Below, one piece after another: positions 36,081 through 49,766 of a DNA stretch of 64,000 nt (the first letter of the stretch is position 1; the number at the start of each line of letters is the position of its first letter). Made by a program: the position numbers and the translations under genes. The DNA is taken from assembly GCA_964057225.1 (NCBI GenBank), contig OZ059896.1, positions 22,626,501-22,690,500 on the forward strand, in the 5' to 3' direction. This DNA is from Auanema rhodensis. Lineage: Eukaryota; Nematoda; Chromadorea; Rhabditida; Rhabditidae. The notes under the pieces were generated by a model that did no database searches, was not told the DNA's origin, and saw only the letters and a program-made list of their open reading frames with translations.

Positions 36081-38536
36081 TATCAACTGATATAAGTTCA
36101 CACTTATATCCTCGATTTTCACCCTGAAGAATTAATTTTTTCGTTGAATAACATTGTCCATCGTCTTTGCCTTGAAAAAAGGAATCTAAAAACATCTACT
36201 TTTTGCTAAATTATTTTGAAATTTTTCGAAAAAATTTTTGTCAAAATGTTTTTGGAAGTAATGTTGAGTGTACATGGAAACTCAACATACACTAATGCAT
36301 CATTTTTCAAACGATCATAACTAATTTTTGTATTAAGCGTTTCTCAATGTAGTATAGTGCATTCGATGCGGATTTTTAAGCTGCGTCGATCTGTGTTATC
36401 AGATTTGCGCTAGCTTAAAAATGCACCGAGATATCAACTGATATAAGTTCACACTTATATCCTCGATTTTCACCCTGAAGAATTAATTTTTTCGTTGAAT
36501 AACATTGTCCATCGTCTTTGCCTTGAAAAAAGGAATCTAAAAACATCTACTTTTTGCTAAATTATTTTGAAATTTTTCGAAAAAATTTTTGTCAAAATGT
36601 TTTTGGAAGTAATGTTGAGTGTACATGGAAACTCAACATACACTAATGCATCATTTTTCAAACGATCATAACTAATTTTTGTATTAAGCGTTTCTCAATG
36701 TAGTATAGTGCATTCGATGCGGATTTTTAAGCTGCGTCGATCTGTGTTATCAGATTTGCGCTAGCTTAAAAATGCACCGAGATATCAACTGATATAAGTT
36801 CACACTTATATCCTCGATTTTCACCCTGAAGAATTAATTTTTTCGTAGAATAACATTGTCCATCGTCTTTGCCTTGAAAAAAGGAATCTAAAAACATCTA
36901 CTTTTTGCTAAATTATTTTGAAATTTTTCGAAAAAATTTTTGTCAAAATGTTTTTGGAAGCAATGTTGAGTGTACATGGAAACTCAACATACACTAATGC
37001 ATCATTTTTCAAACGATCATAACTAATTTTTGTATTAAGCGTTTCTCAATGTAGTATAGTGCATTCGATGCGGATTTTTAAGCTGCGTCGATCTGTGTTA
37101 TCAGATTTGCGCTAGCTTAAAAATGCACCGAGATATCAACTGATATAAGTTCACACTTATATCCTCGATTTTCACCCTGAAGAATTGATTTTTTCGTTGA
37201 ATAACATTGTCCATCGTTTTTGCCTTGAAAAAAGAAATCTAAAAACATCTACTTTTTGCTAAGTTATTCTGAAATTTTTTGAAAACATTTTTGTCAAAAT
37301 GTTTTTGGAAGCAATGTTGATTGTACATGGAAACTCAACATACACTAATGCATCATTTTTCAAACGATCATAACTAATTTTTGTATTAAGCGTTTCTCAA
37401 TGTAGTATAGTGCATTCGATGCGGATTTTTAAGCTGCGTCGATCTGTGTTATCAGATTTGCGCTAGCTTAAAAATGCACCGAGATATCAACTGATATAAG
37501 TTCACACTTATAGCCTCGATTTTCACCCTGAAGAATTAATTTTTTCGTTGAATAACATTGTCCATCGTCTTTGCTTTGAAAAAAGGAATCTAAAAACATC
37601 TACTTTTTGCTAAATTATTTTGAAATTTTTCGAAAAAATTTTTGTCAAAATGTTTTTGGAAGCAATGTTGAGTGTACATGGAAACTCAACATACACTAAT
37701 GCATCATTTTTCAAACGATCATAACTAATTTTTGTATTAAGCGTTTCTCAATGTAGTATAGTGCATTCGATGCGGATTTTTAAGCTGCGTCGATCTGTGT
37801 TATCAGATTTGCGCTAGCTTAAAAATGCACCGAGATATCAACTGATATAAGTTCACACTTATAGCCTCGATTTTCACCCTGAAGAATTAATTTTTTCGTT
37901 GAATAACATTGTCCATCGTCTTTGCTTTGAAAAAAGGAATCTAAAAACATCTAATTTTTGCTAAATTATTTTGAAATTTTTCGAAAAAATTTTTGTCAAA
38001 ATGTTTTTGGAAGCAATGTTGAGTGTACATGGAAACTCAACATACACTAATGCATCATTTTTCAAACGATCATAACTAATTTCTGTATTAAGCGTTTCTC
38101 AATGTAGTATAGTGCATTCGATGCGGATTTTTAAGCTGCGTCGATCTGTGTTATCAGATTTGCGCTAGCTTAAAAATGCACCGAGATATCAACTGATATA
38201 AGTTCACACTTATAGCCTCGATTTTCACCCTGAAGAATTAATTTTTTCGTTGAATAACATTGTCCATCGTCTTTGCTTTGAAAAAAGGAATCTAAAAACA
38301 TCTAATTTTGCTAAATTATTTTGAAATTTTTCGAAAAAATTTTTGTCAAAATGTTTTTGGAAGCAATGTTGAGTGTACATGGAAACTCAACATACACTAA
38401 TGCATCATTTTTCAAACGATCATAACTAATTTCTGTATTAAGCGTTTCTCAATGTAGTATAGTGCATTCGATGCGGATTTTTAAGCTGCGTCGATCTGTG
38501 TTATCAGATTTGCGCTAGCTTAAAAATGCACCGAGA
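36081..38536. repeat. A-A-F-E/D-B-B-B unit (2456 bp)
   Basis: Units at 36081 A, 36432 A, 36783 F, 37134 E/D hybrid, 37485 B with T248, 37836 B with C119 to A but full T run, 38187 B with C119 to A and the T run one shorter. Compared with 34327-36080 it has one extra F and one extra B. The 37836 unit is the length-neutral intermediate for the shortened B variant. Confidence 0.88.
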
Positions 38537-41343
38537 TATCAACTGATATAAGTTCACACTTATATCCTCGATTTTCACCCTGAAGAATTAATTTTTTCGT
38601 TGAATAACATTGTCCATCGTCTTTGCCTTGAAAAAAGGAATCTAAAAACATCTACTTTTTGCTAAATTATTTTGAAATTTTTCGAAAAAATTTTTGTCAA
38701 AATGTTTTTGGAAGTAATGTTGAGTGTACATGGAAACTCAACATACACTAATGCATCATTTTTCAAACGATCATAACTAATTTTTGTATTAAGCGTTTCT
38801 CAATGTAGTATAGTGCATTCGATGCGGATTTTTAAGCTGCGTCGATCTGTGTTATCAGATTTGCGCTAGCTTAAAAATGCACCGAGATATCAACTGATAT
38901 AAGTTCACACTTATATCCTCGATTTTCACCCTGAAGAATTAATTTTTTCGTTGAATAACATTGTCCATCGTCTTTGCCTTGAAAAAAGGAATCTAAAAAC
39001 ATCTACTTTTTGCTAAATTATTTTGAAATTTTTCGAAAAAATTTTTGTCAAAATGTTTTTGGAAGTAATGTTGAGTGTACATGGAAACTCAACATACACT
39101 AATGCATCATTTTTCAAACGATCATAACTAATTTTTGTATTAAGCGTTTCTCAATGTAGTATAGTGCATTCGATGCGGATTTTTAAGCTGCGTCGATCTG
39201 TGTTATCAGATTTGCGCTAGCTTAAAAATGCACCGAGATATCAACTGATATAAGTTCACACTTATATCCTCGATTTTCACCCTGAAGAATTAATTTTTTC
39301 GTAGAATAACATTGTCCATCGTCTTTGCCTTGAAAAAAGGAATCTAAAAACATCTACTTTTTGCTAAATTATTTTGAAATTTTTCGAAAAAATTTTTGTC
39401 AAAATGTTTTTGGAAGCAATGTTGAGTGTACATGGAAACTCAACATACACTAATGCATCATTTTTCAAACGATCATAACTAATTTTTGTATTAAGCGTTT
39501 CTCAATGTAGTATAGTGCATTCGATGCGGATTTTTAAGCTGCGTCGATCTGTGTTATCAGATTTGCGCTAGCTTAAAAATGCACCGAGATATCAACTGAT
39601 ATAAGTTCACACTTATATCCTCGATTTTCACCCTGAAGAATTAATTTTTTCGTAGAATAACATTGTCCATCGTCTTTGCCTTGAAAAAAGGAATCTAAAA
39701 ACATCTACTTTTTGCTAAATTATTTTGAAATTTTTCGAAAAAATTTTTGTCAAAATGTTTTTGGAAGCAATGTTGAGTGTACATGGAAACTCAATATACA
39801 CTAATGCATCATTTTTCAAACGATCATAACTAATTTTTGTATTAAGCGTTTCTCAATGTAGTATAGTGCATTCGATGCGGATTTTTAAGCTGCGTCGATC
39901 TGTGTTATCAGATTTGCGCTAGCTTAAAAATGCACCGAGATATCAACTGATATAAGTTCACACTTATATCATCGATTTTCACCCTGAAGAATTAATTTTT
40001 TCGTAGAATAACATTGTCCATCGTCTTTGCCTTGAAAAAAGGAATCTAAAAACATCTACTTTTTGCTAAATTATTTTGAAATTTTTCGAAAAAATTTTTG
40101 TCAAAATGTTTTTGGAAGCAATGTTGAGTGTACATGGAAACTCAACATACACTAATGCATCATTTTTCAAACGATCATAACTAATTTTTGTATTAAGCGT
40201 TTCTCAATGTAGTATAGTGCATTCGATGCGGATTTTTAAGCTGCGTCGATCTGTGTTATCAGATTTGCGCTAGCTTAAAAATGCACCGAGATATCAACTG
40301 ATATAAGTTCACACTTATATCATCGATTTTCACCCTGAAGAATTAATTTTTTCGTTGAATAACATTGTCCATCGTCTTTGCCTTAAAAAAAAAAATTTAA
40401 AAACATCTACTTTTTGCTAAATTATTCTGAAATTTTTTGAAAACATTTTTGTCAAAATGTTTTTGGAAGCAATGTTGATTGTACATGGAAACTCAACATA
40501 CACTAATGCATCATTTTTCAAACGATCATAACTAATTTTTGTATTAAGCGTTTCTCAATGTAGTATAGTGCATTCGATGCGGATTTTTAAGCTGCGTCGA
40601 TCTGTGTTATCAGATTTGCGCTAGCTTAAAAATGCACCGAGATATCAACTGATATAAGTTCACACTTATAGCCTCGATTTTCACCCTGAAGAATTAATTT
40701 TTTCGTTGAATAACATTGTCCATCGTCTTTGCTTTGAAAAAAGGAATCTAAAAACATCTACTTTTTGCTAAATTATTTTGAAATTTTTCGAAAAAATTTT
40801 TGTCAAAATGTTTTTGGAAGCAATGTTGAGTGTACATGGAAACTCAACATACACTAATGCATCATTTTTCAAACGATCATAACTAATTTCTGTATTAAGC
40901 GTTTCTCAATGTAGTATAGTGCATTCGATGCGGATTTTTAAGCTGCGTCGATCTGTGTTATCAGATTTGCGCTAGCTTAAAAATGCACCGAGATATCAAC
41001 TGATATAAGTTCACACTTATAGCCTCGATTTTCACCCTGAAGAATTAATTTTTTCGTTGAATAACTTTGTCCATCGTCTTTGCTTTGAAAAAAGGAATCT
41101 AAAAACATCTAATTTTGCTAAATTATTTTGAAATTTTTCGAAAAAATTTTTGTCAAAATGTTTTTGGAAGCAATGTTGAGTGTACATGGAAACTCAACAT
41201 ACACTAATGCATCATTTTTCAAACGATCATAACTAATTTCTGTATTAAGCGTTTCTCAATGTAGTATAGTGCATTCGATGCGGATTTTTAAGCTGCGTCG
41301 ATCTGTGTTATCAGATTTGCGCTAGCTTAAAAATGCACCGAGA
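38537..41343. repeat. A-A-F-F-F-D-B-B unit (2807 bp)
   Basis: Units at 38537 A, 38888 A, 39239 F, 39590 F (T206), 39941 F (A31), 40292 D, 40643 B, 40994 B (350 bp). It carries three F copies, the longest F run in this part of the array. The D unit has A255, A271 and C334, so its right end is A-like although its centre is fully D. Confidence 0.88.
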
Positions 41344-43097
41344 TATCAACTGATATAAGTTCACACTTATATCCTCGATTTTCACCCTGAAGAATTAATT
41401 TTTTCGTTGAATAACATTGTCCATCGTCTTTGCCTTGAAAAAAGGAATCTAAAAACATCTACTTTTTGCTAAATTATTTTGAAATTTTTCGAAAAAATTT
41501 TTGTCAAAATGTTTTTGGAAGTAATGTTGAGTGTACATGGAAACTCAACATACACTAATGCATCATTTTTCAAACGATCATAACTAATTTTTGTATTAAG
41601 CGTTTCTCAATGTAGTATAGTGCATTCGATGCGGATTTTTAAGCTGCGTCGATCTGTGTTATCAGATTTGCGCTAGCTTAAAAATGCACCGAGATATCAA
41701 CTGATATAAGTTCACACTTATATCCTCGATTTTCACCCTGAAGAATTAATTTTTTCGTTGAATAACATTGTCCATCGTCTTTGCCTTGAAAAAAGGAATC
41801 TAAAAACATCTACTTTTTGCTAAATTATTTTGAAATTTTTCGAAAAAATTTTTGTCAAAATGTTTTTGGAAGTAATGTTGAGTGTACATGGAAACTCAAC
41901 ATACACTAATGCATCATTTTTCAAACGATCATAACTAATTTTTGTATTAAGCGTTTCTCAATGTAGTATAGTGCATTCGATGCGGATTTTTAAGCTGCGT
42001 CGATCTGTGTTATCAGATTTGCGCTAGCTTAAAAATGCACCGAGATATCAACTGATATAAGTTCACACTTATATCCTCGATTTTCACCCTGAAGAATTGA
42101 TTTTTTCGTTGAATAACATTGTCCATCGTTTTTGCCTTGAAAAAAGAAATCTAAAAACATCTACTTTTTGCTAAGTTATTCTGAAATTTTTTGAAAACAT
42201 TTTTGTCAAAATGTTTTTGGAAGCAATGTTGATTGTACATGGAAACTCAACATACACTAATGCATCATTTTTCAAACGATCATAACTAATTTTTGTATTA
42301 AGCGTTTCTCAATGTAGTATAGTGCATTCGATGCGGATTTTTAAGCTGCGTCGATCTGTGTTATCAGATTTGCGCTAGCTTAAAAATGCACCGAGATATC
42401 AACTGATATAAGTTCACACTTATAGCCTCGATTTTCACCCTGAAGAATTAATTTTTTCGTTGAATAACATTGTCCATCGTCTTTGCTTTGAAAAAAGGAA
42501 TCTAAAAACATCTACTTTTTGCTAAATTATTTTGAAATTTTTCGAAAAAATTTTTGTCAAAATGTTTTTGGAAGCAATGTTGAGTGTACATGGAAACTCA
42601 ACATACACTAATGCATCATTTTTCAAACGATCATAACTAATTTCTGTATTAAGCGTTTCTCAATGTAGTATAGTGCATTCGATGCGGATTTTTAAGCTGC
42701 GTTGATCTGTGTTATCAGATTTGCGCTAGCTTAAAAATGCACCGAGATATCAACTGATATAAGTTCACACTTATAGCCTCGATTTTCACCCTGAAGAATT
42801 AATTTTTTCGTTGAATAACATTGTCCATCGTCTTTGCTTTGAAAAAAGGAATCTAAAAACATCTAATTTTGCTAAATTATTTTGAAATTTTTCGAAAAAA
42901 TTTTTGTCAAAATGTTTTTGGAAGCAATGTTGAGTGTACATGGAAACTCAACATACACTAATGCATCATTTTTCAAACGATCATAACTAATTTCTGTATT
43001 AAGCGTTTCTCAATGTAGTATAGTGCATTCGATGCGGATTTTTAAGCTGCGTCGATCTGTGTTATCAGATTTGCGCTAGCTTAAAAATGCACCGAGA
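41344..43097. repeat. A-A-E/D-B-B unit, second copy (1754 bp)
   Basis: Units at 41344, 41695, 42046, 42397 and 42748 repeat the order of 34327-36080, including the E/D hybrid and the 350 bp shortened B. The 42397 B unit has a private C to T in the CGTCGATC stretch near its position 307, inside the nested hairpin. Confidence 0.88.
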
Positions 43098-44852
43098 TAT
43101 CAACTGATATAAGTTCACACTTATATCCTCGATTTTCACCCTGAAGAATTAATTTTTTCGTTGAATAACATTGTCCATCGTCTTTGCCTTGAAAAAAGGA
43201 ATCTAAAAACATCTACTTTTTGCTAAATTATTTTGAAATTTTTCGAAAAAATTTTTGTCAAAATGTTTTTGGAAGTAATGTTGAGTGTACATGGAAACTC
43301 AACATACACTAATGCATCATTTTTCAAACGATCATAACTAATTTTTGTATTAAGCGTTTCTCAATGTAGTATAGTGCATTCGATGCGGATTTTTAAGCTG
43401 CGTCGATCTGTGTTATCAGATTTGCGCTAGCTTAAAAATGCACCGAGATATCAACTGATATAAGTTCACACTTATATCCTCGATTTTCACCCTGAAGAAT
43501 TAATTTTTTCGTTGAATAACATTGTCCATCGTCTTTGCCTTGAAAAAAGGAATCTAAAAACATCTACTTTTTGCTAAATTATTTTGAAATTTTTCGAAAA
43601 AATTTTTGTCAAAATGTTTTTGGAAGTAATGTTGAGTGTACATGGAAACTCAACATACACTAATGCATCATTTTTCAAACGATCATAACTAATTTTTGTA
43701 TTAAGCGTTTCTCAATGTAGTATAGTGCATTCGATGCGGATTTTTAAGCTGCGTCGATCTGTGTTATCAGATTTGCGCTAGCTTAAAAATGCACCGAGAT
43801 ATCAACTGATATAAGTTCACACTTATATCCTCGATTTTCACCCTGAAGAATTAATTTTTTCGTAGAATAACATTGTCCATCGTCTTTGCCTTGAAAAAAG
43901 GAATCTAAAAACATCTACTTTTTGCTAAATTATTTTGAAATTTTTCGAAAAAATTTTTGTCAAAATGTTTTTGGAAGCAATGTTGAGTGTACATGGAAAC
44001 TCAACATACACTAATGCATCATTTTTCAAACGATCATAACTAATTTTTGTATTAAGCGTTTCTCAATGTAGTATAGTGCATTCGATGCGGATTTTTAAGC
44101 TGCGTCGATCTGTGTTATCAGATTTGCGCTAGCTTAAAAATGCACCGAGATATCAACTGATATAAGTTCACACTTATATCATCGATTTTCACCCTGAAGA
44201 ATTAATTTTTTCGTTGAATAACATTGTCCATCGTCTTTGCCTTAAAAAAAAAAATTTAAAAACATCTACTTTTTGCTAAATTATTCTGAAATTTTTTGAA
44301 AACATTTTTGTCAAAATGTTTTTGGAAGCAATGTTGATTGTACATGGAAACTCAACATACACTAATGCATCATTTTTCAAACGATCATAACTAATTTTTG
44401 TATTGAGCGTTTCTCAATGTGGTATAGTGCATTCGATGCGGATTTTTAAGCTGCGTCGATCTGTGTTATCAGATTTGCGCTAGTTTAAAAATGCACCGAG
44501 ATATCAACTGATATAAGTTCACACTTATATCCTCGATTTTCACCCTGAAGAATTGATTTTTTCGTTGAATAACATTGTCCATCGTTTTTGCCTTGAAAAA
44601 AGAAATCTAAAAACATCTACTTTTTGCTAAGTTATTTTGAAATTTTTCGAAAAAATTTTTGTCAAAATGTTTTTGGAAGCAATGTTGAGTGTACATGGAA
44701 ACTCAACATACACTAATGCATCATTTTTCAAACGATCATAACTAATTTCTGTATTAAGCGTTTCTCAATGTAGTATAGTGCATTCGATGCGGATTTTTAA
44801 GCTGCGTCGATCTGTGTTATCAGATTTGCGCTAGTTTAAAAATGCACCGAGA
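43098..44852. repeat. A-A-F-D-E unit (k123-k127)
   Basis: Units at 43098, 43449, 43800, 44151 and 44502. The D unit has the TTT-after-A-run mark of 32574 and 40292 but also G255, G271 and T334, so here the full D right end is present. Separate D and E units take the place of the E/D hybrid of neighbouring blocks. Confidence 0.88.
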
Positions 44853-46256
44853 TATCAACTGATATAAGTTCACACTTATAGCCTCGATTTTCACCCTGAA
44901 GAATTAATTTTTTCGTTGAATAACATTGTCCATCGTCTTTGCTTTGAAAAAAGGAATCTAAAAACATCTACTTTTTGCTAAATTATTTTGAAATTTTTCG
45001 AAAAAATTTTTGTCAAAATGTTTTTGGAAGCAATGTTGAGTGTACATGGAAACTCAACATACACTAATGCATCATTTTTCAAACGATCATAACTAATTTC
45101 TGTATTAAGCGTTTCTCAATGTAGTATAGTGCATTCGATGCGGATTTTTAAGCTGCGTCGATCTGTGTTATCAGATTTGCGCTAGTTTAAAAATGCACCG
45201 AGATATCAACTGATATAAGTTCACACTTATAGCCTCGATTTTCACCCTGAAGAATTAATTTTTTCGTTGAATAACATTGTCCATCGTCTTTGCTTTGAAA
45301 AAAGGAATCTAAAAACATCTACTTTTTGCTAAATTATTTTGAAATTTTTCGAAAAAATTTTTGTCAAAATGTTTTTGGAAGCAATGTTGAGTGTACATGG
45401 AAACTCAACATACACTAATGCATCATTTTTCAAACGATCATAACTAATTTCTGTATTAAGCGTTTCTCAATGTAGTATAGTGCATTCGATGCGGATTTTT
45501 AAGCTGCGTCGATCTGTGTTATCAGATTTGCGCTAGTTTAAAAATGCACCGAGATATCAACTGATATAAGTTCACACTTATAGCCTCGATTTTCACCCTG
45601 AAGAATTAATTTTTTCGTTGAATAACATTGTCCATCGTCTTTGCTTTGAAAAAAGGAATCTAAAAACATCTACTTTTTGCTAAATTATTTTGAAATTTTT
45701 CGAAAAAATTTTTGTCAAAATGTTTTTGGAAGCAATGTTGAGTGTACATGGAAACTCAACATACACTAATGCATCATTTTTCAAACGATCATAACTAATT
45801 TCTGTATTAAGCGTTTCTCAATGTAGTATAGTGGATTCGATGCGGATTTTTAAGCTGCGTCGATCTGTGTTATCAGATTTGCGCTAGTTTAAAAATGCAC
45901 CGAGATATCAACTGATATAAGTTCACACTTATAGCCTCGATTTTCACCCTGAAGAATTAATTTTTTCGTTGAATAACATTGTCCATCGTCTTTGCTTTGA
46001 AAAAAGGAATCTAAAAACATCTACTTTTTGCTAAATTATTTTGAAATTTTTCGAAAAAATTTTTGTCAAAATGTTTTTGGAAGCAATGTTGAGTGTACAT
46101 GGAAACTCAACATACACTAATGCATCATTTTTCAAACGATCATAACTAATTTCTGTATTAAGCGTTTCTCAATGTAGTATAGTGCATTCGATGCGGATTT
46201 TTAAGCTGCGTCGATCTGTGTTATCAGATTTGCGCTAGCTTAAAAATGCACCGAGA
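44853..46256. repeat. Run of four class B monomers (k128-k131)
   Basis: Units at 44853, 45204, 45555 and 45906. The first three carry T334 and the fourth C334. The 45555 unit has a private C to G near position 280. Single-unit tandem amplification of one B-T334 copy explains the run. Confidence 0.88.
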
Positions 46257-49200
46257 TATCAACTGATATAAGTTCACACTTATATCCTCGATTTTCACCC
46301 TGAAGAATTAATTTTTTCGTTGAATAACATTGTCCATCGTCTTTGCCTTGAAAAAAGGAATCTAAAAACATCTACTTTTCGCTAAATTATTTTGAAATTT
46401 TTCGAAAAAATTTTTGTCAAAATGTTTTTGGAAGTAATGTTGAGTGTACATGGAAACTCAACATACACTAATGCATCATTTTTCAAACGATCATAACTAA
46501 TTTTTGTATTAAGCGTTTTTCAATGTAGTATAGTGCATTCGATGCGGATTTTTAAGCTGCGTCGATCTGTGTTATCAGATTTGCGCTAGCTTAAAAATGC
46601 ACCGAGATATCAACTGATATAAGTTCACACTTATATCCTCGATTTTCACCCTGAAGAATTAATTTTTTCGTAGAATAACATTGTCCATCGTCTTTGCCTT
46701 GAAAAAAGGAATCTAAAAACATCTACTTTTTGCTAAATTATTTTGAAATTTTTCGAAAAAATTTTTGTCAAAATGTTTTTGGAAGCAATGTTGAGTGTAC
46801 ATGGAAACTCAACATACACTAATGCATCATTTTTCAAACGATCATAACTAATTTTTGTATTAAGCGTTTCTCAATGTAGTATAGTGCATTCGATGCGGAT
46901 TTTTAAGCTGCGTCGATCTGTGTTATCAGATTTGCGCTAGCTTAAAAATGCACCGAGATATCAACTGATATAAGTTCACACTTATATCATCGATTTTCAC
47001 CCTGAAGAATTAATTTTTTCGTTGAATAACATTGTCCATCGTCTTTGCCTTAAAAAAAAAAATCTAAAAACATCTACTTTTTGCTAAATTATTCTGAAAT
47101 TTTTTGAAAACATTTTTGTCAAAATGTTTTTGGAAGCAATGTTGATTGTACATGGAAACTCAACATACACTAATGCATCATTTTTCAAACGATCATAACT
47201 AATTTTTGTATTGAGCGTTTCTCAATGTGGTATAGTGCATTCGATGCGGATTGTTAAGCTGCGTCGATCTGTGTTATCAGATTTGCGCTAGTTTAAAAAT
47301 GCACCGAGATATCAACTGATATAAGTTCACACTTATATCCTCGATTTTCACCCTGAAGAATTGATTTTTTCGTTGAATAACATTGTCCATCGTTTTTGCC
47401 TTGAAAAAAGAAATCTAAAAACATCTACTTTTTGCTAAGTTATTTTGAAATTTTTCGAAAAAATTTTTGTCAAAATGTTTTTGGAAGCAATGTTGAGTGT
47501 ACATGGAAACTCAACATACACTAATGCATCATTTTTCAAACGATCATAACTAATTTTTGTATTGAGCGTTTCTCAATGTGGTATAGTGCATTCGATGCGG
47601 ATTGTTAAGCTGCGTCGATCTGTGTTATCAGATTTGCGCTAGTTTAAAAATGCACCGAGATATCAACTGATATAAGTTCACACTTATATCCTCGATTTTC
47701 ACCCTGAAGAATTGATTTTTTCGTTGAATAACATTGTCCATCGTTTTTGCCTTGAAAAAAGAAATCTAAAAACATCTACTTTTTGCTAAGTTATTTTGAA
47801 ATTTTTCGAAAAAATTTTTGTCAAAATGTTTTTGGAAGCAATGTTGAGTGTACATGGAAACTCAACATACACTAATGCATCATTTTTCAAACGATCATAA
47901 CTAATTTCTGTATTAAGCGTTTCTCAATGTAGTATAGTGCATTCGATGCGGATTTTTAAGCTGCGTCGATCTGTGTTATCAGATTTGCGCTAGCTTAAAA
48001 ATGCACCGAGATATCAACTGATATAAGTTCACACTTATATCCTCGATTTTCACCCTGAAGAATTAATTTTTTCGTTGAATAACATTGTCCATCGTCTTTG
48101 CCTTGAAAAAAGGAATCTAAAAACATCTACTTTTCGCTAAATTATTTTGAAATTTTTCGAAAAAATTTTTGTCAAAATGTTTTTGGAAGTAATGTTGAGT
48201 GTACATGGAAACTCAACATACACTAATGCATCATTTTTCAAACGATCATAACTAATTTTTGTATTAAGCGTTTTTCAATGTAGTATAGTGCATTCGATGC
48301 GGATTTTTAAGCTGCGTCGATCTGTGTTATCAGATTTGCGCTAGCTTAAAAATGCACCGAGATATCAACTGATATAAGTTCACACTTATATCCTCGATTT
48401 TCACCCTGAAGAATTAATTTTTTCGTAGAATAACATTGTCCATCGTCTTTGCCTTGAAAAAAGGAATCTAAAAACATCTACTTTTTGCTAAATTATTTTG
48501 AAATTTTTCGAAAAAATTTTTGTCAAAATGTTTTTGGAAGCAATGTTGAGTGTACATGGAAACTCAACATACACTAATGCATCATTTTTCAAACGATCGT
48601 AACTAATTTTTGTATTAAGCGTTTCTCAATGTAGTATAGTGCATTCGATGCGGATTTTTAAGCTGCGTCGATCTGTGTTATCAGATTTGCGCTAGCTTAA
48701 AAATGCACCGAGATATCAACTGATATAAGTTCACACTTATATCATCGATTTTCACCCTGAAGAATTAATTTTTTCGTTGAATAACATTGTCCATCGTCTT
48801 TGCCTTAAAAAAAAAAATCTAAAAACATCTACTTTTTGCTAAATTATTCTGAAATTTTTTGAAAACATTTTTGTCAAAATGTTTTTGGAAGCAATGTTGA
48901 TTGTACATGGAAACTCAACATACACTAATGCATCATTTTTCAAACGATCATAACTAATTTTTGTATTGAGCGTTTCTCAATGTGGTATAGTGCATTCGAT
49001 GCGGATTGTTAAGCTGCGTCGATCTGTGTTATCAGATTTGCGCTAGTTTAAAAATGCACCGAGATATCAACTGATATAAGTTCACACTTATATCCTCGAT
49101 TTTCACCCTGAAGAATTGATTTTTTCGTTGAATAACATTGTCCATCGTTTTTGCCTTGAAAAAAGAAATCTAAAAACATCTACTTTTTGCTAAGTTATTT

Positions 49201-49766
49201 TGAAATTTTTCGAAAAAATTTTTGTCAAAATGTTTGTGGAAGCAATGTTGAGTGTACATGGAAACTCAACATACACTAATGCATCATTTTTCAAACGATC
49301 ATAACTAATTTTTGTATTGAGCGTTTCTCAATGTGGTATAGTGCATTCGATGCGGATTGTTAAGCTGCGTCGATCTGTGTTATCAGATTTGCGCTAGTTT
49401 AAAAATGCACCGAGATATCAACTGATATAAGTTCACACTTATATCCTCGATTTTCACCCTGAAGAATTGATTTTTTCGTTGAATAACATTGTCCATCGTT
49501 TTTGCCTTGAAAAAAGAAATCTAAAAACATCTACTTTTTGCTAAGTTATTTTGAAATTTTTCGAAAAAATTTTTGTCAAAATGTTTTTGGAAGCAATGTT
49601 GAGTGTACATGGAAACTCAACATACACTAATGCATCATTTTTCAAACGATCATAACTAATTTCTGTATTAAGCGTTTCTCAATGTAGTATAGTGCATTCG
49701 ATGCGGATTTTTAAGCTGCGTCGATCTGTGTTATCAGATTTGCGCTAGTTTAAAAATGCACCGAGA
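46257..49766. repeat. Five-unit HOR A-F-D-E-E, two tandem copies
   Basis: Copy 1 is 46257-48011 and copy 2 is 48012-49766 (1755 bp each). Both A units share T124 to C and C263 to T. The D unit and first E unit of each copy share T295 to G, together with G255 and G271, so the first E has a D-type right end. Copy 2 has private A to G near position 237 in F (48363) and T to G near 170 in the first E (49065). A third copy follows at 50820-52574. Confidence 0.9.

Noticed and set aside
31872-41694. Block duplications as assembly artefacts
   Set aside because: Copies differ by private substitutions and have different flanking units, which argues for real duplication, although only raw long reads could settle it.
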